A program made the position numbers and the translations under genes. DNA of 31,884 nucleotides from Flavobacteriales bacterium UBA1986 (GTDB lineage Bacteria > Bacteroidota > Bacteroidia > Flavobacteriales_G > Salibacteraceae). Location: assembly GCA_002336245.1 (NCBI GenBank), contig DDDG01000003.1:223466-255349 (forward strand), in the 5' to 3' direction. This document shows, piece by piece, positions 1-6,333 of this stretch. Each line of letters starts with the position of its first letter. The first letter of the stretch is position 1. Below the pieces are notes generated by a model, which did no database searches, was not told where the DNA came from, and worked only from the letters and a program-made list of their open reading frames with translations.

Positions 1-281
1 GAGAGACGAGAGTGGAGAGACGAGTCGACTACGCCAAGGCTTCGTCGACTGAGAGCATGGAGAAAGGAGCATGGAGCATAAACAATTCCAAATCTGTAAG
101 TCGTAATCCGTAATTATAAAGGGTAGGGGATTTGGGATTTGAACCGCTCAAGTATGCTTTAGTGAGCTGAAACTGGTAACTCGTAATTGAGTATACCACC
201 CGCTCTTCGACAAGCTCAGAGACTCGTAATCCGTAACCTGTCACATGTCACATGTCACTCTTAATCAGTAATCGGTAATTG
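1..281. repeat. Gene-free mosaic of short intergenic repeats
   Basis: No credible gene is seen here. The stretch is a patchwork of degenerate short repeats: GAGACGAG and GGAGCATGG units (about 1-78); an inverted pair AGTCGAC (23-29) and GTCGACT (44-50); about 7-bp units of the TCGTAATC type (98-115, 178-190, 223-236, 262-288); a heptamer tandem TCACATG (241-258); and one copy of the CTTCGACAAGCTCAG family (205-219). A 71-codon reading frame on the minus strand (29-244) simply translates these repeats. Similar repeat clusters recur between 3114 and 6146. Such degenerate arrays are common in intergenic DNA of Bacteroidota; their function is not known to me. Confidence 0.7.
205..219 (-). repeat. 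Interspersed repeat copy 1 (CTGAGCTTGTCGAAG family)
   Basis: The plus strand reads CTTCGACAAGCTCAG. Related copies lie at 3163-3193, 5598-5628 and 5742-5756, always in non-coding DNA. This copy is reduced to the 15-bp core and has the central TT variant (CTTGTC, where the longer copies have CCTGTC). Confidence 0.75.
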
Positions 282-1283
282 CTAATCAGGAACTGAATCC
301 TCATTCTCCCGTAGGTAGGCCTCCACTTCCTCCACCATGTCTTTGGAGCCTACGTAATAAGGAATGCGCTGATGCAGCTCTTTAGGTTCTGCGGAGAGAA
401 TCCTGTTTTTTCCGTCGGAGGCAACGCCACCAGCTTCTTCTGCTATGTAGGCAAGAGGATTGCACTCGTACAAGAGACGCAACTTTCCTTCTGGCGCACT
501 CAAGGTTTTGGGATAAATGTAGATGCCACCTTTAATTAGGTTTCGGTGAAAGTCTGCCACCAATGAACCAATGTAGCGAGATGTCATTTGCCGCGATTTT
601 ACTTCATCGAGGTAGCGGCGCAAGCCCAACTCGAATGCTTCGTAATTTCCTTCGTTGATGGAATAGATGTTTCCTTGTTCGGGAAAACGCATGTTGCGGT
701 GCGAGAGACAAAACTCACCAATGGAAGGATCGAGGGTGAAGCCGTTCACTCCTGCACCTGTGGTGTAGACCAACATGGTGCTCGAACCGTAAATCACGTA
801 GCCAGCTGCTACTTGCCGATCACCCGACTGCAAGAAATCGCTCTCGCTCAACTCATCTCCTGGAGAAAGCTTTCGGTAGATGGAGAAAATGGTTCCAATC
901 GAAACGTTCACATCGATGTTCGAACTTCCGTCCAAAGGATCCATGAGTAGAACATACTTGGAATTTCGCGACACATCGTTGTCGAAGACTACGAACTCTT
1001 CGTTCTCCTCAGAAGCAACTCCACGAACTTCAGAACCGTTCTGGAATGTTTGCATGAAAACATCGTTGGCGTACACATCCAGCTTTTGCTGGGTTTCCCC
1101 CTGCACGTTTTCCACATCTGTAGCACCAAGAATTTCAACCAAACCTGCCTTGTTCACCTCTCGGTTTACACGCTTGGCGGCAATTTCAATGTCTCTAAGA
1201 AGGCTGGAAAGTTCTCCCGAAGCGAAGGGAAAATCCGCCTGGCGGTTGATGATAAATTCGCTTAGCGTTATGACCCCGTTCAT
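282..1283 (-). CDS. fbp: Fructose-1,6-bisphosphatase class I
   Basis: Hydrolyses fructose 1,6-bisphosphate to fructose 6-phosphate and phosphate, the committed gluconeogenic step, in the cytosol. The 333-residue protein carries the class I metal-binding signature DPLDGSSNID at about residues 115-124, an N-terminal LSEFI...GELSSLL segment, NEGNY, GSLVADFHRNL and the C-terminal LLYECNPLAYIAEEAGG block, all typical of the family, and its length is normal. I chose the ATG at 1283 because family members begin a few residues before the LSEFI motif; the frame is open upstream to 1331 but would add an atypical N-terminus. It diverges from the GNAT gene with 53 bp between the two starts. Clustering with a GNAT gene and aspartokinase is, to my recollection, seen in other flavobacteria. 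Confidence 0.96.
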   Translation of the reverse strand: MNGVITLSEFIINRQADFPFASGELSSLLRDIEIAAKRVNREVNKAGLVEILGATDVENVQGETQQKLDVYANDVFMQTFQNGSEVRGVASEENEEFVVFDNDVSRNSKYVLLMDPLDGSSNIDVNVSIGTIFSIYRKLSPGDELSESDFLQSGDRQVAAGYVIYGSSTMLVYTTGAGVNGFTLDPSIGEFCLSHRNMRFPEQGNIYSINEGNYEAFELGLRRYLDEVKSRQMTSRYIGSLVADFHRNLIKGGIYIYPKTLSAPEGKLRLLYECNPLAYIAEEAGGVASDGKNRILSAEPKELHQRIPYYVGSKDMVEEVEAYLRENEDSVPD

Positions 1284-1336
1284 GGTGGGCAAATATCGCA
1301 TTTTGAAAATTGTGAGATTTGCCAAAAGCAATCTTA

Positions 1337-1792
1337 ATGAAAGAAATAGTTATCCGGGAGGGAAGCATCGACGACTTGGACGCTGCTTTGACGCTCATTC
1401 AAGAGCTCGCAATTTACGAGAAGGCAGAGGGCGAGGTGATTACAGACCTAGAGAGCATGAAGCGCGATGGCTTTGGTGAACATCCGGCATTTGGCTTTTT
1501 TGTTGCCGAAGAATCGGGTGAAATTTTGGGAATGGCCCTTCATTACGTCAAATACTCCACTTGGAAAGGCAAATGTTTGTTCCTAGAAGACCTAATTGTG
1601 AGCGAAAAACACCGACGTCGTGGAATTGGTGGAATGCTTTTTCATCGTTTGATCGAATTGGCGAAAGAACGAGGAGTGAAGCGCATGGAATGGCAAGTGT
1701 TGGATTGGAATGCTCCGGCCATTGAGTTTTATAAAAAGTACCAGAGCACCATCGAGCCCGAATGGCTGAATTGCAAATTAGTCTTCGATTGA
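1337..1792 (+). CDS. GNAT-family N-acetyltransferase (SSAT/thialysine type)
   Basis: Predicted to transfer the acetyl group of acetyl-CoA to an amine. The 151-residue protein is a single GNAT domain. The acetyl-CoA loop reads RRRGIGG after the strand FLEDLIV, and the C-terminal segment VLDWNAPAIEFYKKY closely follows the VLDWN...A..YK pattern of the spermidine/spermine and thialysine acetyltransferase branch. Substrate cannot be fixed from sequence; small diamines or lysine analogues are the best guess. The ATG at 1337 is preferred over a TTG at 1319 because the domain begins immediately after it. It is divergent from fbp and 58 bp upstream of aspartokinase, so it may be cotranscribed with the latter. 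Confidence 0.88.
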   Translation: MKEIVIREGSIDDLDAALTLIQELAIYEKAEGEVITDLESMKRDGFGEHPAFGFFVAEESGEILGMALHYVKYSTWKGKCLFLEDLIVSEKHRRRGIGGMLFHRLIELAKERGVKRMEWQVLDWNAPAIEFYKKYQSTIEPEWLNCKLVFD

Positions 1793-1850
1793 GGAAAACT
1801 CTTTCCACAGACTTTCACGCGACCTAACTGCTTTTCTAATTTAGTTCCCC

Positions 1851-3113
1851 ATGAAAGTCTTCAAGTTCGGCGGCGCCTCTGTGCGCGACGCTTCTGCCTT
1901 CAAAAATGTACTGCGCATTCTTCTGAAACACTCGGCAGAACCTACGGTAGTGGTTCTCTCGGCCATGGGCAAAACCACCAACGCCTTGGAACGCCTCGTT
2001 TCGGCCCTATTTGAAAAGCCCCAGGATTGCCCAAACATCATTCAAGAAATAAAGAAAAATCACGTCGAGGTTGTGGACCAACTCTTTGCCGATTCCACGG
2101 AAATAAAGGTTACGATTGACAAAATCATGCACTACCTCAACGAACGCACGCAGAGTGGTGCCGATGCTTCCTATGCGCAAGCCTACGACCAAATTGCCTC
2201 TGTTGGGGAATTGCTTTCCACGAAAATCCTTTCGGCTTACATAGCAGAAAATGGATTGAAGAATGAGTGGCTCGATGCCCGAAAGTTGGTTCTCACCAAT
2301 AAAGACTTCACCGAAGCAAAGGTGGATTGGAAGGCCAGCGAGAAAGCCATTCTCAAACAGTTCGAACAGATCGGAATCGACAAACTTTGGATTACGCAGG
2401 GCTTCATTGGCGGCACCGAAGACAAGTACATCACTACCTTAGGACGGGAAGGTTCGGATTACACTGCAGCGATCTTTGCCAACATCTTAGACGCCGAAGA
2501 AGTGGTGATCTGGAAGGACGTTCCTGGGGTACTCAACGCAGATCCGAAGCATTTCGAGAATACAGAAAAACTCTCGAACATTTCATACAAGGAAGCCATT
2601 GAGCTCACCTATTACGGCGCTTCAGTCATTCATCCCAAAACGCTCAAACCGCTTCAGAACAAAAGCATTCCGCTCACGGTACGCTCCTTCGACCAGCTCG
2701 ATGAATCGGGTTCGCTCATCAACGACAACGGCGACAAAGACAACTTGCTTCCCTCCTACATTTTCAAAGACCAACAGCTGCTGCTGAGCATCTCAACCAA
2801 GGATTACTCCTTTGTAGTGGAAGAGCATATGAGCGACATCTTTAAGCTCTTTGCCAAAGCCAAGGTGAAGATGAACATCATGCAGAATTCAGCCTTGACC
2901 TTCTCCGTAAGCGTCGACAATCAGAAAGAAAAAGTGGGTGCTTTGCTGAAATCCCTTCAAGAGGAATTCCGAGTTAAGTACAACGACGATGTGAGTCTGC
3001 TCACCATACGGCACTTCAACGAAGAAACCGTTCGTGAGCTGATCAAAGGCAAAGAGGTTTTGCTGGAGCAGCGGACGAGGGAGACTGTGAGGTTTCTCTT
3101 AAAAGAGCTGTAA
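1851..3113 (+). CDS. lysC: Aspartate kinase (aspartokinase), monofunctional
   Basis: Phosphorylates aspartate to aspartyl-4-phosphate, the first step towards lysine, threonine, methionine and diaminopimelate. The 420-residue protein begins MKVFKFGGASV, with the aspartokinase KFGG nucleotide-binding motif at residues 5-8. The kinase domain continues through TTLGREGSDYTAA, VVIWKDVPGV and YYGASVIHPKTL, all hallmark blocks. The roughly 130 C-terminal residues form the ACT-type regulatory region, implying feedback inhibition by an amino acid end product. No homoserine dehydrogenase domain follows, so this is not a ThrA-type fusion. The ATG at 1851 starts directly on the conserved N-terminus. The symbol lysC is generic; the allosteric effector is not readable. 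Confidence 0.93.
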   Translation: MKVFKFGGASVRDASAFKNVLRILLKHSAEPTVVVLSAMGKTTNALERLVSALFEKPQDCPNIIQEIKKNHVEVVDQLFADSTEIKVTIDKIMHYLNERTQSGADASYAQAYDQIASVGELLSTKILSAYIAENGLKNEWLDARKLVLTNKDFTEAKVDWKASEKAILKQFEQIGIDKLWITQGFIGGTEDKYITTLGREGSDYTAAIFANILDAEEVVIWKDVPGVLNADPKHFENTEKLSNISYKEAIELTYYGASVIHPKTLKPLQNKSIPLTVRSFDQLDESGSLINDNGDKDNLLPSYIFKDQQLLLSISTKDYSFVVEEHMSDIFKLFAKAKVKMNIMQNSALTFSVSVDNQKEKVGALLKSLQEEFRVKYNDDVSLLTIRHFNEETVRELIKGKEVLLEQRTRETVRFLLKEL

Positions 3114-3162
3114 GCTTGAAGTGAAAAGCGGCTAACTTCTAGAAGCTTTCATGAAAGTCATA

Positions 3163-3193
3163 AACCTGAGCTAGTTCCTGAGCCTGTCGAAGG
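3163..3193 (+). repeat. Interspersed repeat copy 2 (31-bp long form)
   Basis: A 31-bp unit containing AGTTCCTGAGCCTGTCGAAG. It differs from the copy at 5598-5628 at one position only (T versus G at the tenth base). It lies in the 97-bp gap between the convergent lysC and the small secreted-protein gene. Confidence 0.8.
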
Positions 3194-3210
3194 ACGATTG
3201 AAGGGTGCTT

Positions 3211-3792
3211 CTACCGAAGAAAAAACTTCCGAACCAATTCAGGACCACCCGATTGTACCCTCACAATGTAGATTCCCTTTTCTAAAGTGCTGATATCATA
3301 ATTAAGGGATTCATTCGACTCAAAACGCATTAAAACTTGGCCATTTAAAGAGTAGACTTCTACGGATTTGACTGGACTGGCCAGCTTCACTTTCAAGCTC
3401 ATGCTTTGCTGATCCACAAAGATGGATGAGCCCGAGTTTAGACCATTGGACCTTACTATCGTTGGGCTCTGCTTCACAAGAGAAATGGCCTTTTGTTCTC
3501 CATTGACATTTAGAGCGGCAAAGTAAAGTCCATCCGCAAGAGAGTCTGCATCGAATGGAATTTGAAAAGAGCCATACAGCTTTGCACCCTTAAAGAAATT
3601 GCCGACAGACTTACCGAAGCGATCGTAGACATTGAGAGAAACCACATCGCCATCGAAGGTGGGTAAGAAAAATTCAGTGGATTTATAAAAGGGATTTGGC
3701 GCGGCTCGGAACAAGGAATCCTTAGCAAAGCCAGCATTTGCAAAAATGAGGGAGGTTAGAAATGAAAGTAGATAGGTGGAAAATTGATTCAA
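3211..3792 (-). CDS. Small secreted protein made of two T9SS sorting-type domains
   Basis: A 193-residue protein with a signal peptide (hydrophobic stretch about residues 6-23, FANAGFAK) and then, with no passenger in between, two beta-sandwich units resembling T9SS type A sorting domains. The first (about 30-108) has the APNPF opening, LNVYDRFGKSV and DGLYFAALNVNG. The second (about 125-193) has VEVYSLNGQVL, LEKGIYIVRVQSGG and the terminal KFFLR. In known T9SS cargo one such domain follows a large functional region; here nothing else is present. No ATG exists in frame before the signal peptide (in-frame stop at 3817-3819), so the start is probably the TTG at 3792. It could be a structural or adhesive envelope protein or a decayed remnant; the function is unknown. 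Confidence 0.72.
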   Translation of the reverse strand: MNQFSTYLLSFLTSLIFANAGFAKDSLFRAAPNPFYKSTEFFLPTFDGDVVSLNVYDRFGKSVGNFFKGAKLYGSFQIPFDADSLADGLYFAALNVNGEQKAISLVKQSPTIVRSNGLNSGSSIFVDQQSMSLKVKLASPVKSVEVYSLNGQVLMRFESNESLNYDISTLEKGIYIVRVQSGGPELVRKFFLR

Positions 3793-4041
3793 TTCTGAAT
3801 TGTAAGGACGGTTTGGCTAAAATAGTTCAATGAAGCAACAAAGCCCCTCTTTGGATAAAAGACCAAATAGGAGCCAAAAAGCTTGACCGGTGAAGAGAAA
3901 TGCGAGATTAATGCGGAAAGTGTAGTTCGGGTTATAAGTCGCATCCTATAAGGAAAAGCTGCTACTTGCTAGATGTTTGGTAAGTAAACTACTCAGTGAA
4001 TTCACTGTGAGCTTCAGAATTAAAAATGAATAAGTGAAATG
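3793..4041. repeat. Gene-free repeat-like spacer, diverged copy of 5455-5590
   Basis: No gene is seen in this stretch between two minus-strand secreted-protein genes. About 3856-3985 shares with about 5498-5590 the words AAAGACCAAATA, GAAAGTGT(A/G)GTT, TATAAGG...AAAAG and GCATCCTA in similar order, consistent with a diverged duplicate of the same intergenic element. Confidence 0.5.
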
Positions 4042-4923
4042 TTAATCTCTTACGCAGCGACAAGAAAAGCCAGATTCTTGCAACCAAGCCAATCCATACA
4101 AGCCTAAAGCTTCAGAATTGTATTTCAGCGAATAGGGTTTGGCCGTAAAGCCATTCGAAACTACTTTGGTTGTCCAGAAATATGCTGTTTGACCCTTTTC
4201 AGCAAAGCTACCGCCTGCATATCGAAACCCACCGCCTTTGCCGGCAAATCCACTCGAATTTGTCCCTCCAGTATTGGGAGAATCCCAATGGGTGGTGCCA
4301 TTCACTTTCATTCTTCCTCCAGCAATTAAAGCACCGCCTAAAGAAGTCTGTAAATCCTCAATATCAGTATCGCTAGGAAGGTGCCATCCAGTCGGACACA
4401 ACTTGCCGGTTTGTACGGTAAAAAAGTTGTACAAATAGCCGTAATCATCAGCATTGGCAGAGCTGTTGTCATAAGAGGACCTCGCAGGCCCAGTTTGATT
4501 ATACCAGTCTGTGTCTCCCTGAACCTCAGGAATGGCAGTGCCATCGTTCAGTTTCGTCACGCGAAGATTATCCCTCATCCAACACTCCCCATCAATCAAG
4601 GTTGTACCGTAGGTGTTGCCGCTATTGTCATCGACTGTGGTGTAAACAACCTGTGTTTCAGTGAAACGAGTGCAGGAACTGCTCGTCACCTGAAGTTTGT
4701 AATAATTTACATCCCAAATAGGAAAAACCGATTGGGTAGCGTTCGCTCCATTCGTGAGTTGCGACCAGTTCACATTGTCCTCAGAACGGAACCACTGATA
4801 ACTTTCTCCAGTAGTTGGGTTGGATGCATTTAGTATCACCTCCTCAGTTAGGCAAACATGAATTTGCGCATTCAAGGATGAAAAAGCTAAGAGCAGAATA
4901 CTTGTTAGTGTAAGTCCTTTCAT
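4042..4923 (-). CDS. Secreted FISUMP-domain protein (Fibrobacter succinogenes major paralogous domain)
   Basis: A 293-residue exported protein: signal peptide (about 1-19, ending SLNAQ), an Ig-like/PKD-like segment (about 20-95, with YQWFRSED and YYKLQVTSSSC), then a FISUMP domain to the C-terminus. The FISUMP signature is clear: DGECWMRDNLRV, YGYLYNFFTV, LCPTGWHLPSD, SSGFAGKGGGFR, AYFWTT and the final FSCRCVRD, where the family normally ends SVRCVKD. The domain's biochemical role is unknown; members are cell-surface or secreted proteins found in large paralogous sets. There is no T9SS sorting domain on this protein, but the gene 16 bp upstream on the same strand encodes little more than one, and the two are probably cotranscribed. 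Confidence 0.85.
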   Translation of the reverse strand: MKGLTLTSILLLAFSSLNAQIHVCLTEEVILNASNPTTGESYQWFRSEDNVNWSQLTNGANATQSVFPIWDVNYYKLQVTSSSCTRFTETQVVYTTVDDNSGNTYGTTLIDGECWMRDNLRVTKLNDGTAIPEVQGDTDWYNQTGPARSSYDNSSANADDYGYLYNFFTVQTGKLCPTGWHLPSDTDIEDLQTSLGGALIAGGRMKVNGTTHWDSPNTGGTNSSGFAGKGGGFRYAGGSFAEKGQTAYFWTTKVVSNGFTAKPYSLKYNSEALGLYGLAWLQESGFSCRCVRD

Positions 4924-4939
4924 GTTCCGGCTGCTAAAG

Positions 4940-5308
4940 TTATTGCTTAATGATTCGTTGGTTCGATGAACGATGTCCGTCCGAAAGTCGGACTAGATAA
5001 ATCCCAGTCTCGAAATCTCGAGTTGCGAGTTGAACACGTGCGCCTTCTAGGTTATCCATTAATAAGATAAGGGTTCCCAATGTATTGAAGACCTCAATCT
5101 TATAGCCCGAAATCTTTGTCCCACTAGAGCTCATATCCAAATAGACATCGCCGATGGTCGGATTGGGTGAAACGCGAAGTTCCAAGGGTTGATCGTACTC
5201 AGTAATCGAGCTGGGAGGACAAAGAGGAATGGTGAAGTTGAGCTGATCCTGGGCAAATGCAGCAAGTGAAAAAAATATTCCAAAAACAAATAACGCGAGC
5301 ATTTTCAT
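4940..5308 (-). CDS. Small secreted protein consisting mainly of a T9SS type A sorting domain
   Basis: A 122-residue protein: signal peptide MKMLALFVFGIFFSLAAFAQ, a short linker of about 25 residues, then a sorting domain beginning LRVSPNPTIGDVYLDM and continuing IEVFNTLGTLILLM, DFETGIYLVRLSDG and a basic QRIIKQ end. These are the canonical SPNP, N.LG and G.Y.v.. positions of the T9SS type A domain. The ATG at 5308 is chosen because it directly precedes the signal peptide; the frame extends to 5362, but that extension does not look like a signal sequence. It ends 16 bp before the FISUMP gene, so an operon is likely. As with the 3211-3792 gene, no functional passenger is present. Confidence 0.78.
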   Translation of the reverse strand: MKMLALFVFGIFFSLAAFAQDQLNFTIPLCPPSSITEYDQPLELRVSPNPTIGDVYLDMSSSGTKISGYKIEVFNTLGTLILLMDNLEGARVQLATRDFETGIYLVRLSDGHRSSNQRIIKQ

Positions 5309-5597
5309 TGGTGCGAGAGTAAAAATGGATGAGAATTTCAAATAATATATATATAAATACACTCAGCTCAGCATTTGTCATATTCGCAAGGGATAGTAAA
5401 TTGACGAATTAGAGGAGATGGATTTGCAATTATATGGCGAAGAGGAACTTTGCTCTATGAGGCGAGAGACTAAACAAAAGCTGGTGGCTCCTCGAGATGA
5501 AAGACCAAATAAGAAAGTGTGGTTGGAGCTATAAGCATAATGCTTTAAGCTATAAGGGAAAAGTGGCTTGTCTTAAGCTGCATCCTAACTTACAGTG

Positions 5598-5628
5598 AAC
5601 CTGAGCGAGTTCCTGAGCCTGTCGAAGG
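5598..5628 (+). repeat. Interspersed repeat copy 3 (31-bp long form)
   Basis: Same 31-bp unit as at 3163-3193 with one substitution; the core reads CCTGAGCCTGTCGAAGG. An inverted, shorter copy follows 113 bp downstream (5742-5756). Confidence 0.8.
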
Positions 5629-5741
5629 GTTGACTCTTTTTCGCCCAGAAAAAAGAAGGCCAGCGAGGCAGCGCAATAGGTCATTGAGCCATAAGCTAGA
5701 AGCCTTAAGCTATAAAAAGAGCTAGGCCTTTTTGTGAAGGG

Positions 5742-5756
5742 CTTCGACAAGCTCAG
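5742..5756 (-). repeat. Interspersed repeat copy 4 (inverted core)
   Basis: CTTCGACAAGCTCAG on the plus strand, identical in its 15-bp core to the copy at 205-219 and inverted relative to 5598-5628. Confidence 0.78.
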
Positions 5757-5836
5757 CCTGACTTAGGTGCAATGGGATTTTGAAGCTCTAAGGAAGACTT
5801 CTAACATCAATAATATTCCTTCATAAATATTCAATC

Positions 5837-5913
5837 GGCACGCGCAGGCATCCTGCTCCAAAGGCTTGTGCCTCCGCTGAAACTATGACGACACGCGGTT
5901 GGCCGTCGGCGTG
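5837..5913. other. GC-rich block with nested inverted repeats (possible structured RNA or REP-like element)
   Basis: In an otherwise AT-rich spacer, this block can form GGCAC (5837-5841) with GTGCC (5868-5872), enclosing a perfect hairpin GCAGG-CAT-CCTGC (5844-5856), and separately CACGC (5892-5896) with GCGTG (5909-5913). No long open frame runs through it. Neither a promoter box nor a T-tract terminator is obvious at its edges, so I cannot say whether it is transcribed. Confidence 0.4.
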
Positions 5914-6084
5914 AAATACAATAGGAGTTTGAGCGATAAGCTTTAAGCCATAAGTTCTAAGGAGTAGCTGCTAAAGTTGAAAGATAAAAGCTGTTAGCTT
6001 CTAGAGAAGAAAGATTAAAGAGGAAAAGGGCTTGTTGCTAGTTCCTAGAACTTTTCAAATAAGCGCTAGACATGCTCTACAAAC

Positions 6085-6115
6085 GAAAAAAGGCCCTCGT
6101 ATTGAAGACCTTTTA
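6085..6115 (-). terminator. Rho-independent terminator of tRNA-Leu
   Basis: Read on the minus strand: AAAAGGTC, an 11-nt loop, GGCCTTTT with one G-U pair, running into a T-rich tract. It starts about 32 bp past the tRNA 3' end. The stem is flanked by A and T runs on both sides, so it could also act in the opposite direction. Confidence 0.75.
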
Positions 6116-6146
6116 TCTATTAACTGTCAGCTTTTCGCTGATTAAG

Positions 6147-6228
6147 TGCGGATGGAGGGACTCGAACCCACACACATTGCTGCACTAGATCCTAAGTCTA
6201 GCGTGTCTACCAATTCCACCACATCCGC
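6147..6228 (-). tRNA. tRNA-Leu (anticodon UAG)
   Basis: Acceptor arms GCGGATG and CATCCGC pair perfectly over 7 bp with discriminator A. The anticodon stem CTAGA/TCTAG encloses the loop CTTAGGA, which gives anticodon UAG, leucine. The long variable arm is typical of tRNA-Leu. The T-loop is TTCGAGT. The T-stem (GTGGG with CCCTC) contains one T-T mismatch. CCA is not encoded. A promoter lies directly upstream (6241-6273) and a terminator downstream (6085-6115), so it is a single-gene transcription unit. Confidence 0.95.
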
Positions 6229-6240
6229 GTAATGGGGGCG

Positions 6241-6273
6241 CAAATATAATTGTTTCATAGAATGAATCTCAAC
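6241..6273 (-). promoter_or_regulatory. Bacteroidota-type promoter of tRNA-Leu
   Basis: On the minus strand, GTTG (6273-6270), a 21-bp spacer, then TATATTTG (6248-6241), a full match to the phylum's TAnnTTTG -7 box. The tRNA 5' end is 12 bp downstream of the box. Confidence 0.75.
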
Positions 6274-6306
6274 TGAAATGAGAACTCTTAGAAGAGGGCA
6301 TTTCAC

Positions 6307-6314
6307 TAAGTTTG
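6307..6314 (+). promoter_or_regulatory. -7 box for the flavin reductase operon
   Basis: TAAGTTTG is a full match to TAnnTTTG and sits 19 bp before the ATG at 6334. No clear TTG is found at -33. Confidence 0.55.
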
Positions 6315-6333
6315 TGGCCGACAAAAAAGAACG

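Larger units (their letters stand above)
5309..6084. repeat. 776-bp gene-free, repeat-dense region
   Basis: No credible gene. It holds degenerate AGCTATAAGC/TTAAGCTATAAG units (5528-5562, 5686-5720, 5933-5965), GCTGTTAGCTTCTAG- and GCTAGTTCCTAGAAC-like words (5990-6055), two copies of the CTGAGCYTGTCGAAG family in opposite orientation (5598-5628, 5742-5756), and a GC-rich structured block (5837-5913). A 66-codon minus-strand frame at 5550-5750 is only translated repeat. The region separates the secreted-protein cluster from tRNA-Leu. Confidence 0.7.

Noticed and set aside
120..150. tRNA T-arm-like word (GGGATTTGAACC)
   Set aside because: Only the loop and two or three base pairs fit; no acceptor or anticodon arm can be built around it.
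29..244. 71-codon open frame on the minus strand
   Set aside because: It only translates the repeat mosaic (including the CTTCGACAAGCTCAG unit) and has no protein-like features or promoter.
588..1479. Plus-strand open frames across fbp (120 and 199 codons)
   Set aside because: Shadows antisense to a fully recognisable fructose-1,6-bisphosphatase gene.
5550..5750. 66-codon open frame on the minus strand
   Set aside because: Its residues such as LRQAQELAQ are the translation of the interspersed repeat; no conserved domain or start context.
6085..6228. tRNA-Leu 3' end as an attachment site of an integrated element
   Set aside because: No second copy of the tRNA 3' end and no integrase gene were found in the window.
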